The position numbers were made by a program, and so were the translations under genes. This document shows positions 34,254 to 41,664 of a DNA stretch of 64,000 nucleotides, one piece after another; position 1 is the stretch's first letter; the number at the start of each line of letters is the position of its first letter. The notes beneath the pieces were generated by a model, which saw nothing but the letters and a program-made list of their open reading frames with translations, had not been told where the DNA came from and made no database searches. The stretch lies in the NCBI RefSeq assembly GCF_018263855.1, contig NZ_CP073318.1:62001-126000 (forward strand), written 5' to 3'. The stretch comes from Kutzneria sp. CA-103260 (GTDB lineage: Bacteria; Actinomycetota; Actinomycetes; Mycobacteriales; Pseudonocardiaceae).

Positions 34254-35561
34254 CTACCTCACTGCCGCGGCAAGGGGCTGTGTGAAATCAGGCTGTGTGA
34301 AATCAGGCTGGGGGAACTCGGCATCCACAATGGACGGAAGCGCCGGCCCGTCGGGGGCATTGATGGCCGGCGGGAACGGCGTGCCGGACGCGATCAGCTG
34401 GGCGTAGCCGTCGAGCTGGCGCGGGGCGTTGACCGCCACCGCGGCGACGGTGCGGCCGTCACGGCCGTACACGGCGACGAACTTGGTGTCCGACAAGGAA
34501 CCCTGGGTGATCACGACCTCGTCGCCGTAGGTGGGCAGGCCGACCGACTTCAGGTTCACGCCGAACTGGTTGGACCAGAACGCCGGCAGCTCGTCGTGTC
34601 GGCGGTGTCCGCCGTGCACCAGGTTGTGCGCGACCGTCTTGGCCTGCGACACCGCGTTGCCCCAATGGTCGAGGCGAACCAGGTCGCCCGGGTACAGCGG
34701 ATGCGGCCAGCGGGCCACGTCGCCGGCGATGAACACCCCGTCCGCCACCGAACCGTCCGCGGTGAGCGCCCGGCACGTGGTGTCGCAGACGGCCCCGCGC
34801 TCGTCGGCCATCAGGCCCGAGCCGGTCAGCCATTCCACATTGGACACTGCGCCGAGTGCGATCACGGCGACGTCGACGTCGACTGCCGTGCCATCGGACA
34901 ACCAGGCCCGGTGCAACCGGCCGTCGCCGTCGAGCTTGCTGACCGTGGTCCCCAGTCGCAGGTCGACACCGGCCGCGCGCTGCACGTCGGCGGCGAAGGC
35001 GGCGACCGTGCCGCCGAGCGCACTGGACATCGGTGCGGCCCCGCGATGGGTCAGCGTCACCTCCAGGCCCAGTTCACGGCACCCGCCAGCGACCTCGGAG
35101 CCGGTGAATCCACCGCCGATGACCAGCACCCGCTTGGGGCCGGCGGCCAAGTCGGCCCGCAGCCGGTCAGCGTCGTCACGGCCGCGCAGCACGTGCACCC
35201 CGGGCAGGGCAGCCTCGGCCGGCACCGGCCACGGCCGGGCCCGAGTGCCGGTGGCGATCACCAGCCCGTCGAAGTCGACCCGGCGGCCGTCGGCCAGTTG
35301 GACGTGCCGTTCGCGCAGGTCAAGGCCGGTGGCCGCGACCCCGAGCAGCCAAGTGGCGTCGATGTCGCGCAGCCGCGGCAGCGTGATGTGGTCGGTGTCC
35401 AGCCAGCCCGACAGCACCGCCTTCGACAGCGGCGGCCGGTCGTACGGGGCGTGCGGCTCGTCGCCGATCACGGTCAGCTCACCGGCGAAGCCCTCGTCCC
35501 GCAGGGCCTCGGCCGCCCGCAGCCCGGCCAGCGACGCGCCGACGATCACGATGCGGTTCAT
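34254..35561 (-). CDS. Ferredoxin reductase (FAD, NAD(P)H)
   Basis: A 435-residue reductase of the putidaredoxin-reductase type, with FAD motif IVIVGASLAGLRAAEAL, APYDRPPLSK, NAD motif VLVIGGGFTGSEVAGGC and VFIAGDVARWPHP. It moves electrons from NAD(P)H to the ferredoxin encoded just upstream. The C-terminal tail contains the repeat DFTQP twice from a 15-base duplication. Its ATG overlaps the ferredoxin stop. Confidence 0.9.
   Translation of the reverse strand: MNRIVIVGASLAGLRAAEALRDEGFAGELTVIGDEPHAPYDRPPLSKAVLSGWLDTDHITLPRLRDIDATWLLGVAATGLDLRERHVQLADGRRVDFDGLVIATGTRARPWPVPAEAALPGVHVLRGRDDADRLRADLAAGPKRVLVIGGGFTGSEVAGGCRELGLEVTLTHRGAAPMSSALGGTVAAFAADVQRAAGVDLRLGTTVSKLDGDGRLHRAWLSDGTAVDVDVAVIALGAVSNVEWLTGSGLMADERGAVCDTTCRALTADGSVADGVFIAGDVARWPHPLYPGDLVRLDHWGNAVSQAKTVAHNLVHGGHRRHDELPAFWSNQFGVNLKSVGLPTYGDEVVITQGSLSDTKFVAVYGRDGRTVAAVAVNAPRQLDGYAQLIASGTPFPPAINAPDGPALPSIVDAEFPQPDFTQPDFTQPLAAAVR
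34276..34320 (-). repeat. 15-bp tandem repeat at the 3' end of the reductase gene
   Basis: Two identical 15-base units (ggctgtgtgaaatca at 34276-34290 and 34291-34305) are followed by a diverged third (34306-34320). The repeats are in frame and encode the DFTQP repeats of the reductase tail. Confidence 0.85.
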
Positions 35562-35773
35562 CGGGGCAGCTCCTCGGTGGCGCGGTCCAGCGCGATGGCC
35601 TGCACCGGGCACGCCGCGGCGGCCCGTTCCACCTGGTCACGCACATGGTCGCCGGGCTCGTAGTCGTACTCCAGCGTTTCCTCGCTGTGGAACCGGAACA
35701 CCGTCGGCGCGGCGTAGACGCACTGCCCGTAGTTCTGGCAGCGGTTCAGGTCCACGACCAGTCGAGTGCTCAT
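35558..35773 (-). CDS. [3Fe-4S] ferredoxin
   Basis: A 71-residue ferredoxin. The cysteine pattern is C-QNYGQ-C ... CPVQAI, that is three Cys with five residues between the first two; the central Cys of the CxxCxxC form is absent, as in [3Fe-4S] ferredoxins that serve actinomycete P450s. It is the first gene of the operon and supplies the P450. The ATG at 35773 is favoured over an upstream frame extension. Confidence 0.9.
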   Translation of the reverse strand: MSTRLVVDLNRCQNYGQCVYAAPTVFRFHSEETLEYDYEPGDHVRDQVERAAAACPVQAIALDRATEELPR

Positions 35774-35802
35774 GGCACCCCCTCTCTCTCCGGTACCCAA
35801 AG

Positions 35803-35842
35803 CTATTCGGATAGCGATCCCTATGTCAATAGGAGATCCTAT
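35803..35842. promoter_or_regulatory. Candidate TetR operator between P450 operon and tetR
   Basis: The divergent gap is AT-rich and holds a near-perfect palindrome ATAGGA-GA-TCCTAT (35829-35842). Another pair of related half-sites precedes it (ATAG...CTAT at 35811-35824 and CTATTCGGATAG at 35803-35814). Such stacked half-sites suit a TetR dimer pair controlling both directions. Confidence 0.6.
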
Positions 35843-35875
35843 GTAGGGCTCGGAGGCGTGCTAAATTCCCTGGTC

Positions 35876-36499
35876 ATGGACGCGCAGCCCCGACAGCGGC
35901 TCACTCGGGCCGAGGCCAAGGCCCGCACCCGGACCCTCCTGCTGGACGCGGCCGCCGAGGTCTTCGCGCGCCGGGGCTTCGCCGGGGCGTCGGTGGACGA
36001 GATCGCCGAGACGGCGGGGTTCTCGATCGGCGCCTTCTACTCGAACTTCGCCAACAAGGACGAGCTGTTCGTGGAGCTGTTGTCCACCCACAGCCGCAAC
36101 CAGATCGCCGAGTCGGCCCGCCTGATGGACGAGCGGGCCGAGGGCAAGGCCGAGCTGGGCCGGCAGCTGATCGCCGCCGCCGACGAGGACTTTCCGTTGC
36201 TGGAGGCCGAGTTCTGGCTGTACTCGGTGCGCAACCCGCAGGTGACGGCGGTGCTGGCCGAGCGCATGCGGGAGCCTCGCGAAGCGTTGCAGAAGCTTGT
36301 CGGAGACGCGCTGCGGCGGCTCGACCCGCCGGTCACGGACCTCGACGCGCCGGTCACGGTCGTGGTGGCGGCGCTGTTCGCGGGGTTGGTGCGGCAGCGG
36401 CGCGTCGACCCCGGCTCCGTGTCGGCCGAACTGTACGACCAGGCCCTGCACTGGCTGTTCGCCGGCATCGAGATCGAGCGCTCTCAACCCCAGGGTTGA
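35876..36499 (+). CDS. TetR-family regulator
   Basis: A 207-residue TetR regulator with HTH FARRGFAGASVDEIAETAGF followed by SIGAFYSNFANKDEL, then a helical ligand-binding part. It is divergent from the ferredoxin-reductase-P450-BVMO-ADH operon and likely represses it until the substrate or an intermediate binds. Confidence 0.9.
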   Translation: MDAQPRQRLTRAEAKARTRTLLLDAAAEVFARRGFAGASVDEIAETAGFSIGAFYSNFANKDELFVELLSTHSRNQIAESARLMDERAEGKAELGRQLIAAADEDFPLLEAEFWLYSVRNPQVTAVLAERMREPREALQKLVGDALRRLDPPVTDLDAPVTVVVAALFAGLVRQRRVDPGSVSAELYDQALHWLFAGIEIERSQPQG

Positions 36500-36610
36500 G
36501 TGCTTCTCAACCTGCCTTCTCCACCCGACTTCCAACCCCGCTCCGACGCGGTCCCACCGGCCGCGGCGGGACGCTCTACGGCGTCAGGAACCTAGTTGGG
36601 GAGGAAGCGA

Positions 36611-37252
36611 ATGAGCACGCCGTCGCCGCAGACGTTCCACCTGCGCAGCATGCTGCCGAGCATCGCGCTCAACGCGGTGGTGCCGCTGGTGGTGTACACG
36701 TTGGTGCGGCCGTACTTCGCCAACGACGTCACGGCGCTGATCATCGCCGCCGTCATCCCGCTGCTGGTCACCCTCGTCGGCTTCGTGGTGCGCCGCAAGG
36801 TGGACTTCGTGGGCGTGATCTCGGTGGTCGGCTTCGTGGTGGCGGTGGCACTGCAGTTGATCACCGGCGGGGGTGACGGGCTGATCGTGAAGGTGCAGGG
36901 GGTGCTGGTCACCGGCCCGATCGGCGTGGTCTTCCTGCTGTCGGCGCTGATCGGCCGGCCGCTGGTCGGGGTGATCTTCCAGTACGCGGCCCGCCGCAAC
37001 CCGGCCCTGCGGGTGCCCAGCCGGCGCCAGTCGATGGTGATCACGCTGCTGCTCGGCGGCATGTTCACGCTGCACACCGTGGTCGCCGTGGCGCTCGCGC
37101 TGGCCCTGCCGACGCCGGTGTTCCTGGCCGTGTCCAACCCGATCGGGCTGGGCATCATCGGCGTCGGCCTGCTGGCGATCTTCCTGGTGCGCCGCCGGTG
37201 GCAGGCCGAGCGCGAGGCGGCCGAGCGGGCGGCGGCCCAGCAGGTGGTGTAG
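36611..37252 (+). CDS. VC0807-like polytopic membrane protein
   Basis: A 213-residue membrane protein with about six hydrophobic helices, resembling the VC0807 (intracellular septation protein-like) family, in particular the N-terminal SIALNAVVPLVVYTLVRPY and later LLSALIGRPL. Function is not known. A ggggaggaa ribosome site precedes the ATG. Confidence 0.6.
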   Translation: MSTPSPQTFHLRSMLPSIALNAVVPLVVYTLVRPYFANDVTALIIAAVIPLLVTLVGFVVRRKVDFVGVISVVGFVVAVALQLITGGGDGLIVKVQGVLVTGPIGVVFLLSALIGRPLVGVIFQYAARRNPALRVPSRRQSMVITLLLGGMFTLHTVVAVALALALPTPVFLAVSNPIGLGIIGVGLLAIFLVRRRWQAEREAAERAAAQQVV

Positions 37253-37260
37253 TCACGGCG

Positions 37261-37716
37261 TCAGCCCAGCAGCTTGAGTCCGCCGACCAGCTTGTCCACG
37301 GCGTTGCGCGGCCCGACCAGGCTGATGGCGTAGTAGCGGAGCCCGTCCGACTTGGCCAGCGTGTCCAGGTAGTCCTGGTACACCCGGCTGGTCTGGGCGG
37401 GCTCCGGCATGTCGACGACGTGCACGCCGATCCTGGTGATCGCCTTGGCCCGCACCGCCGCGACCTTCTCGCGGTCGGCGGCCAGCACGGAGCAGCCGGT
37501 CCACGGCAGGCCGGGGTGGAACTCGCCGACCGCGTCCTCGCCGCCCGGGCCGAGCAGGGTGGGGACGGCGTGGCCGACGGCGGCGGCCAGGCAGCCCACG
37601 GCGTTGGCGATCAGGCCGGGGTTGAGGTCGCGGTCCACGACCATCACCCACTTCAGCCGGGCCTCCCGGGTGGGCTGGTCGATGCGGATCTCGTCAGGGG
37701 CGAACGCGGGCAGCAT
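37261..37716 (-). CDS. DUF2000 family protein
   Basis: A 151-residue soluble protein that resembles DUF2000: VMVVDRDLNPGLIANAVGCLAAAVGHAV at the start and a C-terminal GPRNAVDKLVGGLKLLG. These proteins are annotated as a competence/peptidyl-tRNA-hydrolase-2-like fold of unknown role. It is divergent from an Lrp regulator that probably controls it. Confidence 0.65.
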   Translation of the reverse strand: MLPAFAPDEIRIDQPTREARLKWVMVVDRDLNPGLIANAVGCLAAAVGHAVPTLLGPGGEDAVGEFHPGLPWTGCSVLAADREKVAAVRAKAITRIGVHVVDMPEPAQTSRVYQDYLDTLAKSDGLRYYAISLVGPRNAVDKLVGGLKLLG

Positions 37717-37787
37717 GGCTCGGGCTCCTCATGGTGTGCGGTGGATTGCCGAGATGCTAGGCGGAGTCACCAGTGGTTACCATGAGC

Positions 37788-37804
37788 GCCGAATTTCGTT
37801 CGGC
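37788..37804. promoter_or_regulatory. Candidate Lrp operator
   Basis: A perfect 6-bp inverted repeat GCCGAA-tttcg-TTCGGC lies 19 bases before the Lrp-family gene and in the shared promoter region with the DUF2000 gene. Autoregulation is common in this family. Confidence 0.45.
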
Positions 37805-37822
37805 AAAGAGGGTGATTTCGGG

Positions 37823-38278
37823 ATGTTGGACGAACTAGATCAGGCGCTGCTGCTGGCTCTGCAGCACGATGCACGGCGGACCAACCGCGAACTGGCCGCC
37901 GCCACCGGGGTGTCGCCGTCCACGTCGCTGGAGCGGGTGCGCGGCCTGCGCGAGCGCGGCGTGATCAAGGGGTACCTGGTGGACGTCGACCTGCCTTCGA
38001 TCGGCCGCGGTGTGCAGGCCCTGATCGCCGTCCGGATCCGGCCGCCGTCGCGCCGGCACATCGAGGCCTTCCGGCAGTGGGTGGCCCGCCTGCCGGAGAC
38101 GATCGGCGTTTTTGTCGTCTCCGGCAGCGAGGACTTCCTGATCCACGTGGCCGTGCCCGACAACAACAGCCTCTACAGCTTCGTCATCGACCGGCTCACC
38201 GAGCGGCCCGAGGTCGCGGACGTGCGGACCAGCGTGGTGTACGAGCACATCCGCAGCCCCCGCATCGAACCGGCCTGA
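37823..38278 (+). CDS. Lrp/AsnC-family regulator
   Basis: A 151-residue Lrp regulator. The HTH reads LDQALLLALQHDARRTNREL and AAATGVSPSTSLERV, followed by the RAM ligand domain with LIAVRIRPPSRRH and GSEDFLIHVAV. Such proteins sense amino acids or related metabolites. It is divergent from DUF2000 and is followed by CCACATGTGG repeats. Confidence 0.88.
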   Translation: MLDELDQALLLALQHDARRTNRELAAATGVSPSTSLERVRGLRERGVIKGYLVDVDLPSIGRGVQALIAVRIRPPSRRHIEAFRQWVARLPETIGVFVVSGSEDFLIHVAVPDNNSLYSFVIDRLTERPEVADVRTSVVYEHIRSPRIEPA

Positions 38279-38303
38279 CCCCCGCCCCCACCCCCCCTTT
38301 ACG

Positions 38304-38354
38304 CCACATGTGGACCACATTCGACTTCGTGCGCCACATGTGGACCACATGTGG
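38304..38354. repeat. Three CCACATGTGG palindromes
   Basis: The 10-bp palindrome CCACATGTGG occurs at 38304-38313, 38334-38343 and 38345-38354, and CGCCACATGTGGACCACAT is repeated in the first two. All lie in the 83-base gap between the convergent Lrp and dioxygenase genes. Confidence 0.9.
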
Positions 38355-38361
38355 CAGTAAG

Positions 38362-39285
38362 TCAGCGGGGGGAGTGGGCGCCGGTCATGAGGCCGGCCAG
38401 GTCGTCGGGGCGGATGAACGAGGGCGGGGGCGGCGGGCCCCAGTTGAACAGGCCCTTCGCGCCCTCCAGCACCTCGGGGCGCCACACCGCGTCCTCGACA
38501 ATGCAGTCCATGTCGGAGTAGTACTCCGAGAAGTTGCCGGCCGGATCCTTGAGGTACCAGAAGAAGTTCGAGCCGGCGTGGTGGCGGCCCAGGCCCCACA
38601 CGTGCCGCTCGGGGTGGTCGGCCAGCATGGCGCCGGCCCCGCGGCCGACCTCGTCGATGTCGTCGACCTGCCACGAGCTGTGGTGCATGTAGGTCACGGG
38701 GGCGTTGAGCACCAGCACGTTGTGGTGGTCGGTGGAGCAGCGCAGGAACGCGCCCTCGTTCTTCATCTCGTCGCTCAGCTTGAAGCCGAGGCCGTCGGCG
38801 AAGAACCGGCGGGTGGCGGGGTAGTCGGTGGAGCCGATCACCACGTGGCCGAGCTTGCGCGGCTTGACCTTGTTGCTCCGCAACACTCCCGGCGTACGGG
38901 CATTGGCGCGGACGATGTGGCCAGGGGCGTTGAGCGGCGGTGGGATGGTGGGTTCCTGGTGGATGCGCGGCGCGATCCGGACCACCGTCCGCACCCCGGT
39001 CGCCGGTTCCACGGCGGTGACACTGTCCGGCGCCGTCTGCGCGGCGATGTCCATGGTGGACAGTCGGGACGACACGGCGCCGAGGTCGTCGGCGTTGTCG
39101 GCCCGGACCGTCACCTCCAGCAGACGTCGGGTCGCCGCCGGCAGCACCCGCAGCTGGCGGCCACCGTCCACGGTGGACAGCCAGCCGTCCTCGCCCGGGG
39201 TGAGGCCGAATTCCGTGTAGTAGCCGATGGTCGCCGCGACGTCCGGCACGCCGATGGTGATCGAGGCCAGGCCGTGCAGCGCCAT
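38362..39285 (-). CDS. Extradiol ring-cleavage dioxygenase (VOC fold)
   Basis: A 307-residue type I extradiol dioxygenase made of two VOC modules. Iron ligands in the second module are probably the His in KLGHVVIG, the first His of THHSSWQVDD-like MHHSSWQ and the Glu in NFSEYYSDMD. The pattern fits 2,3-dihydroxybiphenyl/catechol 2,3-dioxygenases. TGATG overlap with the FAH gene means translational coupling. Likely step: meta-cleavage of a catechol. Confidence 0.87.
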   Translation of the reverse strand: MALHGLASITIGVPDVAATIGYYTEFGLTPGEDGWLSTVDGGRQLRVLPAATRRLLEVTVRADNADDLGAVSSRLSTMDIAAQTAPDSVTAVEPATGVRTVVRIAPRIHQEPTIPPPLNAPGHIVRANARTPGVLRSNKVKPRKLGHVVIGSTDYPATRRFFADGLGFKLSDEMKNEGAFLRCSTDHHNVLVLNAPVTYMHHSSWQVDDIDEVGRGAGAMLADHPERHVWGLGRHHAGSNFFWYLKDPAGNFSEYYSDMDCIVEDAVWRPEVLEGAKGLFNWGPPPPPSFIRPDDLAGLMTGAHSPR

Positions 39286-40130
39286 CACGCGCCGCCGGTG
39301 AACGTGTGCCGCATGGTGCCGATGCCGTCGATGTAGGTGACAAGCTCCTGGCCCGGCTTGAGGAAACGTTGCGGGGTGCGGCCCATGCCGACGCCCGACG
39401 GGGTGCCGGTGAAGATGACGTCACCGGGCAGCAGCGGGGTGACGGCGGACAGTCGGGAGACCAGCTCCGGCACCGAGAACACCATGTCGCGGGTACGGCC
39501 CTTCTGTAGCTGCTCGCCGTCCACGAGACAGCCCAGCTCCAGGTCGTCGCGGTTGGGCAGCTCGTCCGGCGTGACCACGACCGGGCCGAGCGGGCCGAAG
39601 CCGGGGTAGGACTTGGCCAGGCTGAACTGCGGGGCCGGGCCGGAGCGCTGGAGGATGCGCTCGGACAGGTCCTGGCCGACGGTGAGGCCGGCGACGTGGT
39701 CCCAGCCGTCGGCGACGCTGACGTTCTCGGCCCGCTTGCCGATGACCGCCACCAGCTCCACCTCCCAGTCCACGTCGCCCGGCGGCAGCGTGATCTCGCC
39801 GGTCGGGCCGGTCAGACAGGTGACGAACTTGGTGAACACCGTCGGCTCCTCGGGCACCGAGAAGTTCGACTCGCGGGCGTGGTCGGCGTAGTTCAGGCCG
39901 ATGGCGAAGATCTGGCGGGGGCGGGGGACCGGGTTGCCGTGGTCGGCGGGCGCCACGGGGGCCGCCTTCGTGGCGTCCAGCGCGGCCGCGAACGCCTTCA
40001 CCTCGTCCCACCGCTCGTAGGCGAGTTGGATGTCCGGCGAGAACCTGCCGCCGCTGGCGTCCGCCAGGTCCACGGCGCGGTCCGGTGCGGTCACGACGGC
40101 CGCACGGCCTCCGATGTCGGCCAGCCTCAT
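39285..40130 (-). CDS. FAH-family hydrolase (fumarylacetoacetase-like)
   Basis: A 281-residue FAH-superfamily protein. The metal-binding signature is FTKFVTCLTGPTGEI with DVDWEVELVAVIGK, and the final part has GDVIFTGTPSGVGMGR. Members hydrolyse or hydrate acylpyruvate-type products of aromatic ring cleavage. It is first in a two-gene operon with the dioxygenase and is divergent from a GntR gene. Confidence 0.88.
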   Translation of the reverse strand: MRLADIGGRAAVVTAPDRAVDLADASGGRFSPDIQLAYERWDEVKAFAAALDATKAAPVAPADHGNPVPRPRQIFAIGLNYADHARESNFSVPEEPTVFTKFVTCLTGPTGEITLPPGDVDWEVELVAVIGKRAENVSVADGWDHVAGLTVGQDLSERILQRSGPAPQFSLAKSYPGFGPLGPVVVTPDELPNRDDLELGCLVDGEQLQKGRTRDMVFSVPELVSRLSAVTPLLPGDVIFTGTPSGVGMGRTPQRFLKPGQELVTYIDGIGTMRHTFTGGA

Positions 40131-40178
40131 GGTGTGCCTCCCTTGGTCGTTCTTCAGTCATGGACGTCATTAGTGAAG

Positions 40179-40194
40179 CAACTTTCGAAAGTTG
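40179..40194. promoter_or_regulatory. Candidate GntR operator, 16-bp perfect palindrome
   Basis: CAACTTTCGAAAGTTG is a perfect 16-bp palindrome in the 96-base gap between the divergent FAH and GntR genes. Its position and symmetry suit a GntR dimer controlling both promoters. Confidence 0.7.
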
Positions 40195-40226
40195 AGTCAA
40201 CGTTCGCACTGAGTTACGCTCTGCGC

Positions 40227-40895
40227 ATGGCGACCACCGGGGTGACCCGCACCGACGGCGTGCACGCGCGGCTGCGGGAGGACATCCTGGGCGGGGTGCT
40301 GCCGCCCGGGCAGCGGCTGAAGTTCCCCGAGCTGTGCAAGCGCTACGACACCAGCGTCGGCGCCGCCCGCGAGGCCCTGACCCGGCTCGCGTCGGCCGGG
40401 CTCGTGCGCGGGCAGGCGCACCAGGGCTACGTCGTGACCCCGCTGTCCGTCGCGGATCTCTCCGAGCTCACCGTGGCCCGGGTCGAGGTCGAATGCCTGG
40501 TGCTGCGCATGGCCGTCACCGAGGGCGACGTGCGCTGGGAGGCCGACGCCATCGCCGCCCACCACCTGCTCGAACGGGCCCCCTATCTCGACCCCGAAAA
40601 CCCCGCTCGCTCCACCGCCGAATGGGCCGCAGCGCACGCCGCCTTCCATGAGGCCCTGCTCGCCGGCTGCGGCAACCGCCGGCTGCGCGAGGTCGCCACC
40701 GGCCTTCGGGACGAGGCCGAGCTCTACCGCCAGTGGTCCATCACGCCCGCCCTCGCCAAGGGCCGCGACGTCGCCGCCGAACACCGCGCCATCCTCGACG
40801 CGGCCGTCGCCCGCGACACCGACCTGGCCATTCGGTTGCTGGGTGAGCACATCTCGCTGACCTCGCGGCTGCTCATCGACTCCGCGGCGGACTGA
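40227..40895 (+). CDS. GntR-family regulator (FCD type)
   Basis: A 222-residue GntR regulator. The winged HTH reads LREDILGGVLPPGQRLKFPEL, TSVGAAREALTRLASAGLV; the C-terminal FCD helical domain has the metal/ligand His in AAHAAFHEALLAG and AEHRAILDAAV. It probably represses the FAH-dioxygenase operon and responds to an aromatic acid or ring-cleavage product. Confidence 0.88.
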   Translation: MATTGVTRTDGVHARLREDILGGVLPPGQRLKFPELCKRYDTSVGAAREALTRLASAGLVRGQAHQGYVVTPLSVADLSELTVARVEVECLVLRMAVTEGDVRWEADAIAAHHLLERAPYLDPENPARSTAEWAAAHAAFHEALLAGCGNRRLREVATGLRDEAELYRQWSITPALAKGRDVAAEHRAILDAAVARDTDLAIRLLGEHISLTSRLLIDSAAD

Positions 40896-40923
40896 CCCGC
40901 GCCGAATTGGGCGAAAGGGTCGG

Positions 40924-41229
40924 TCAAGCGCGTGGGCTGAGGCGGACCGTGCCGCCGTCCAGGTCGATGCGGTTCGGTGGTGCGCCTTCGGCTTCCTCAT
41001 CGCGCAGCATGGACTGCGACTGCCGGTGCTCGATCTCCATGCGCTTGCTGCCGTAGAACGCGGCCCCGATCTCGTCGAACGCCGTCGCACTCACCGGCGG
41101 GCCGCTGCGCCGGCGGCGCCACGGCAGCCAGCTCGCGCGGGTGGCCCACAGGCCCATGCGTTCCAGGGCGGCCAGCGCCACCAGCAGCACCACCAGTCCG
41201 GGCAGTGACATCGCCCACAGCAAGGCCAT
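40924..41229 (-). CDS. Small membrane-anchored protein (DUF6191-like)
   Basis: A 101-residue protein with one N-terminal membrane helix (about 3-24) followed by a basic stretch and a charged tail that ends in GAPPNRIDLDGGTVRLS. The tail (FYGSKRMEIEHRQSQSMLRDEE) looks like the short actinobacterial DUF6191 proteins. Function is unknown. Its 3' end converges on the GntR gene. Confidence 0.65.
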   Translation of the reverse strand: MALLWAMSLPGLVVLLVALAALERMGLWATRASWLPWRRRRSGPPVSATAFDEIGAAFYGSKRMEIEHRQSQSMLRDEEAEGAPPNRIDLDGGTVRLSPRA

Positions 41230-41664
41230 GTGGCGTCAACGGCGCGGTTGGGGCGTTGGTTCCCGGAGTTCACTCGTATGTCGGCAAACCCCGGGACCGT
41301 GGACACCGTGAGTGGGCGTTTTCCCGATCGGGCGGAAGGTATGCCGCCATGACAAACCGCACGCGTGTGCGAATGTGGGGGAATGCCCAGGTGACGCCGG
41401 GTGAGTGGGGAAGAGTTTTCCGACTGTGCGAGCATCGCATCAATATATGACATCGGCTGTATACAATTCCGGTCATCCGACCTCTTTCTCTGACCGCATC
41501 AATTCGGGCATCGAACAGAAGGCCGATCGGGCAGGCGGGCTTGACCGGTTCGGCGGGCACGTGCGCAGAATTAGCCCTAATGCGGCTAGCGGTCGCGAGG
41601 GGGGCTTGGCAGTGGGCGTATTCGAACCGCCGTTCCGTGTCGGCGGTCCGCGCGAGGCAATGGT
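41230..41664. promoter_or_regulatory. Upstream region of the FAD hydroxylase gene
   Basis: This 435-base gap contains no convincing gene. It has an AT-rich segment near 41430-41470 with the palindrome TGTATACA (41458-41465), which resembles GntR/FCD operator cores. Sequence TATACAAT there may also serve as a -10 element. A frame from 41405 to 41668 reaches the hydroxylase start but has no recognisable domain. Confidence 0.4.

Noticed and set aside
38304-38354. CRISPR-like array from the CCACATGTGG repeats.
   Set aside because: Repeats are short palindromes with spacing of 30 and 11 bases, no spacers of regular size and no cas genes.
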